14,324 nucleotides of DNA from Deltaproteobacteria bacterium (lineage in GTDB: Bacteria > Myxococcota > Polyangia > Haliangiales > Haliangiaceae). The notes beneath the pieces are model-generated. The model had not been told where the DNA came from. It did no database searches and saw only the letters and a list, made by a program, of their open reading frames with translations. The stretch spans positions 1-14,324 of the forward strand of contig JAGSPR010000135.1 in the NCBI GenBank assembly GCA_018262455.1. Reading direction: 5' to 3'. Position numbers and translations under genes: made by a program. Below are positions 14,309 to 14,324 of this stretch, piece after piece. Position 1 is the stretch's first letter. Each line of letters starts with the position of its first letter.

Positions 14309-14324
14309 TGCCCACGACGGGATG

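Overview
This is very GC-rich DNA (third codon positions almost all G or C) with a myxobacterial character: a MYXO-CTERM-like sorting tail, thrombospondin-type-3/OmpA proteins, and many Cys-rich lipoproteins with low-complexity Ala/Pro/Ser linkers. A deltaproteobacterial myxobacterium (Myxococcota, perhaps a Haliangiales/Polyangiales-type genome) is the best guess. No rRNA, 16S fragment or ribosomal protein is present to confirm it. No tRNA, CRISPR array, insertion sequence, phage gene or origin was seen.

Layout. Positions 2-5035 (+) hold the 3' part of one giant surface-protein gene, open at the left edge: a cadherin/He_PIG-like module, eight bacterial Ig-like (Big_1/invasin type) repeats, one further Ig-like domain, a MYXO-CTERM-like Cys/hydrophobic/Arg tail, then in the same frame a signal-peptide-like segment, a probable outer-membrane beta domain, four type-3 repeats and a C-terminal OmpA domain. 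It converges, with one base between stop codons, on 5037-8183 (-), which encodes an exported protein with an AMIN domain at each end and about 750 residues of coiled coil between them.

Upstream of that, still on the minus strand, is a run of compact exported proteins. In transcription order from the right these are: a small secreted basic protein (12785-13042), an unknown lipoprotein (12000-12707), an esterase-family lipoprotein (10779-11927), a 20-cysteine lipoprotein (10022-10741), an unknown lipoprotein (9252-9962), a small Cys-rich lipoprotein (8830-9156) and a secreted IPT/TIG-domain protein (8354-8761). Gaps are 37-170 bp. A 300-bp region with inverted repeats separates this run from the divergent gene at 13343-14308 (+), a DUF2279-family envelope protein.

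Taken together, all nine complete genes, and the truncated one, encode proteins with export or sorting signals. The window looks like a cell-envelope block: peptidoglycan-binding modules (OmpA, AMIN), an adhesin-like stalk and lipoproteins. No enzyme pathway links the genes, and whether they work together is inference from position only. The two most unusual points are the in-frame junction between a sorting tail and a signal peptide in the giant gene, and the AMIN-coiled coil-AMIN protein.
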